Positions 63,268 to 63,860 of a DNA stretch of 63,860 nt are shown here, in pieces (the stretch's first letter is position 1; each line of letters begins with the position of its first letter). Made by a program: the position numbers and the translations under genes. This DNA comes from Halovenus rubra (GTDB taxonomy: Archaea; Halobacteriota; Halobacteria; Halobacteriales; Haloarculaceae), in contig NZ_JAODIY010000047.1 of assembly GCF_026586665.1 (NCBI RefSeq), positions 1-63,860 on the forward strand, read 5' to 3'. The notes under the pieces were generated by a model. The model made no database searches. It had not been told where the DNA came from and was given only the letters and a program-made list of their open reading frames with translations.

Positions 63268-63395
63268 CCTCGCTGAGCAAGTCCAACAGATCACGACTCA
63301 CTACCAGCGAGAGCAGTGGTGCTTACAGCAAAATAGACAATGCCCATGGTAGAAGCCGAAAACACCGGGGTTACAAATCGTACGTACCGCGTATC

Positions 63396-63414
63396 GGTTC
63401 GGGCAGTTTCGAAC
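63396..63414 (+). repeat. Partial copy of the tRNA-Val 3' end
   Basis: GGTTCGGGCAGTTTCGAAC differs by one base from GGTTCGGGCGGTTTCGAAC in the tRNA-Val gene at 63510-63528, in the same direction. Such a short duplicate near a tRNA is the mark of a past integration or excision event. Confidence 0.5.
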
Positions 63415-63458
63415 AAGGGAAGACGGTCGCTCGCGTTGCGCCTTCCCTTGTTCGAAAC
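63406..63458. repeat. 17-bp perfect inverted repeat
   Basis: GTTTCGAACAAGGGAAG at 63406-63422 and its exact complement at 63442-63458 enclose a 19-base loop. The left arm begins inside the tRNA-like repeat. Confidence 0.7.
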
Positions 63459-63507
63459 GCACCCTGACAGTACTACCTGCTCTTCATGTTCGTTCGTCGC
63501 AAAACAG

Positions 63508-63581
63508 TGGGTTCGGGCGGTTTCGAACCGCCGACCTCGGCCTTGTAAAGGCCGCGTCATAACCAGCTAGACCACGAACCC
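63508..63581 (-). tRNA. tRNA-Val (anticodon TAC)
   Basis: 74 nt. The acceptor stem GGGTTCG pairs with CGAACCC, followed by discriminator A; the T arm is GGCGG-TTCGAAA-CCGCC and the anticodon arm GGCCT-TTACAAG-GCC-like. The anticodon TAC (positions 63547-63545) reads valine codons. No CCA is encoded, as usual for haloarchaea, and there is no intron. Confidence 0.9.
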
Positions 63582-63664
63582 GCATCTGAACGGAGTTCTT
63601 CCTGACGAATAACGCTTACTTTTTGGGCCGAAATTCTGAAACCTGCACTGCCCTTCGTTCCGGT

Positions 63665-63775
63665 ATGCGACAGCGGACTGCAGGGGTAGTTGTCATCGTT
63701 TTACTCGGCGTGCTTGCTATTTTGCTGTTCGCACCGCCGAAAATACTGCTTGACCCGGCCGTGTTTAATCGCTAG
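63665..63775 (+). CDS. Tiny single-span membrane protein
   Basis: 36 residues, starting MRQRTAGVVVIVLLGVLAIL then FAPPKILLD. One membrane helix at about residues 7-23 has a positively charged inside end. It is in a region with no other frame of quality. Such very short membrane proteins are conserved in haloarchaea but unstudied. There is no downstream gene in the window. Confidence 0.45.
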   Translation: MRQRTAGVVVIVLLGVLAILLFAPPKILLDPAVFNR

Positions 63776-63809
63776 ACAGCATCGGATCAGGTCGTCAGAG
63801 TAAGGGAGT

Positions 63810-63855
63810 TGAAGCGGGAGAGTCGAAGTTGTGCAAACTACAATTTCCCGCTTCA
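63810..63855. repeat. 10-bp inverted repeat at the right edge
   Basis: TGAAGCGGGA at 63810-63819 and its complement TCCCGCTTCA at 63846-63855 enclose 26 bases. It may be the end of an insertion element or a terminator; the window stops five bases later. Confidence 0.5.
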
Positions 63856-63860
63856 CCGAA

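Noticed and set aside
1-63860. CRISPR array
   Set aside because: No set of regularly spaced direct repeats with unique spacers was seen; the repeats present are pairs or dyads.
1-63860. rRNA genes
   Set aside because: No rRNA-like conserved sequence was recognised anywhere in the window.

Overview
The window reads as a chromosome segment of a haloarchaeon (class Halobacteria). It carries a thermosome subunit, the large subunit of the archaeal D-family DNA polymerase with a mini-intein, CDP-archaeol synthase, a Get3/ArsA-type ATPase, a bacterio-opsin-activator-type HTH regulator, a Tat lipoprotein and many small acidic zinc-finger proteins. Many genes look leaderless, with AT-rich TATA elements about 25-30 nt before the start codon.

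Bases 1 to about 28,120 look like an accessory island. They contain fragments of three transposases (2-97, 1780-2135, 7778-7960), a serine recombinase, two near-identical ~520-bp non-autonomous elements that each carry a ribbon-helix-helix (RHH) gene (6049-6569, 25853-26374), a shorter relative (27595-27761), an RHH/PIN toxin-antitoxin pair, and many nucleic-acid or stress proteins. Notable among these are a NADAR-HhH fusion with a separate HhH paralogue, a CARF-type regulator, a membrane-anchored double AAA+ ATPase followed by a giant HEAT-repeat protein, a PD-(D/E)XK protein with three small partners, a NucS-like nuclease, and the XPB-Bax1 helicase-nuclease pair. The island ends in a decayed tRNA-Glu-like 3' half (28054-28120), which suggests integration at a tRNA gene whose other copy lies to the left of the window.

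From 28,367 to 63,860 the content is mainly core. An AddAB-like helicase-nuclease operon (28367-33920) is followed by a DUF2250-type protein, msrA, the thermosome subunit, membrane and zinc-finger proteins, a histidine kinase, the Get3/ArsA ATPase, polC (DP2) with a 181-residue intein, a PPC-domain protein, carS, three membrane proteins, a malate/L-lactate dehydrogenase family enzyme, a complete branched-chain-type ABC importer (53014-58056), a geranylgeranyl-reductase-like flavoprotein, an HTH regulator, an RND-type exporter, tRNA-Val(TAC) and a tiny membrane protein.

The strongest candidates for something undescribed are the RHH-carrying mobile element whose gene lies between oppositely oriented GTGCAC palindromes, the NADAR-HhH fusion, and the AAA+/HEAT pair. 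All names come from reading motifs in translated sequence; no database search was run.
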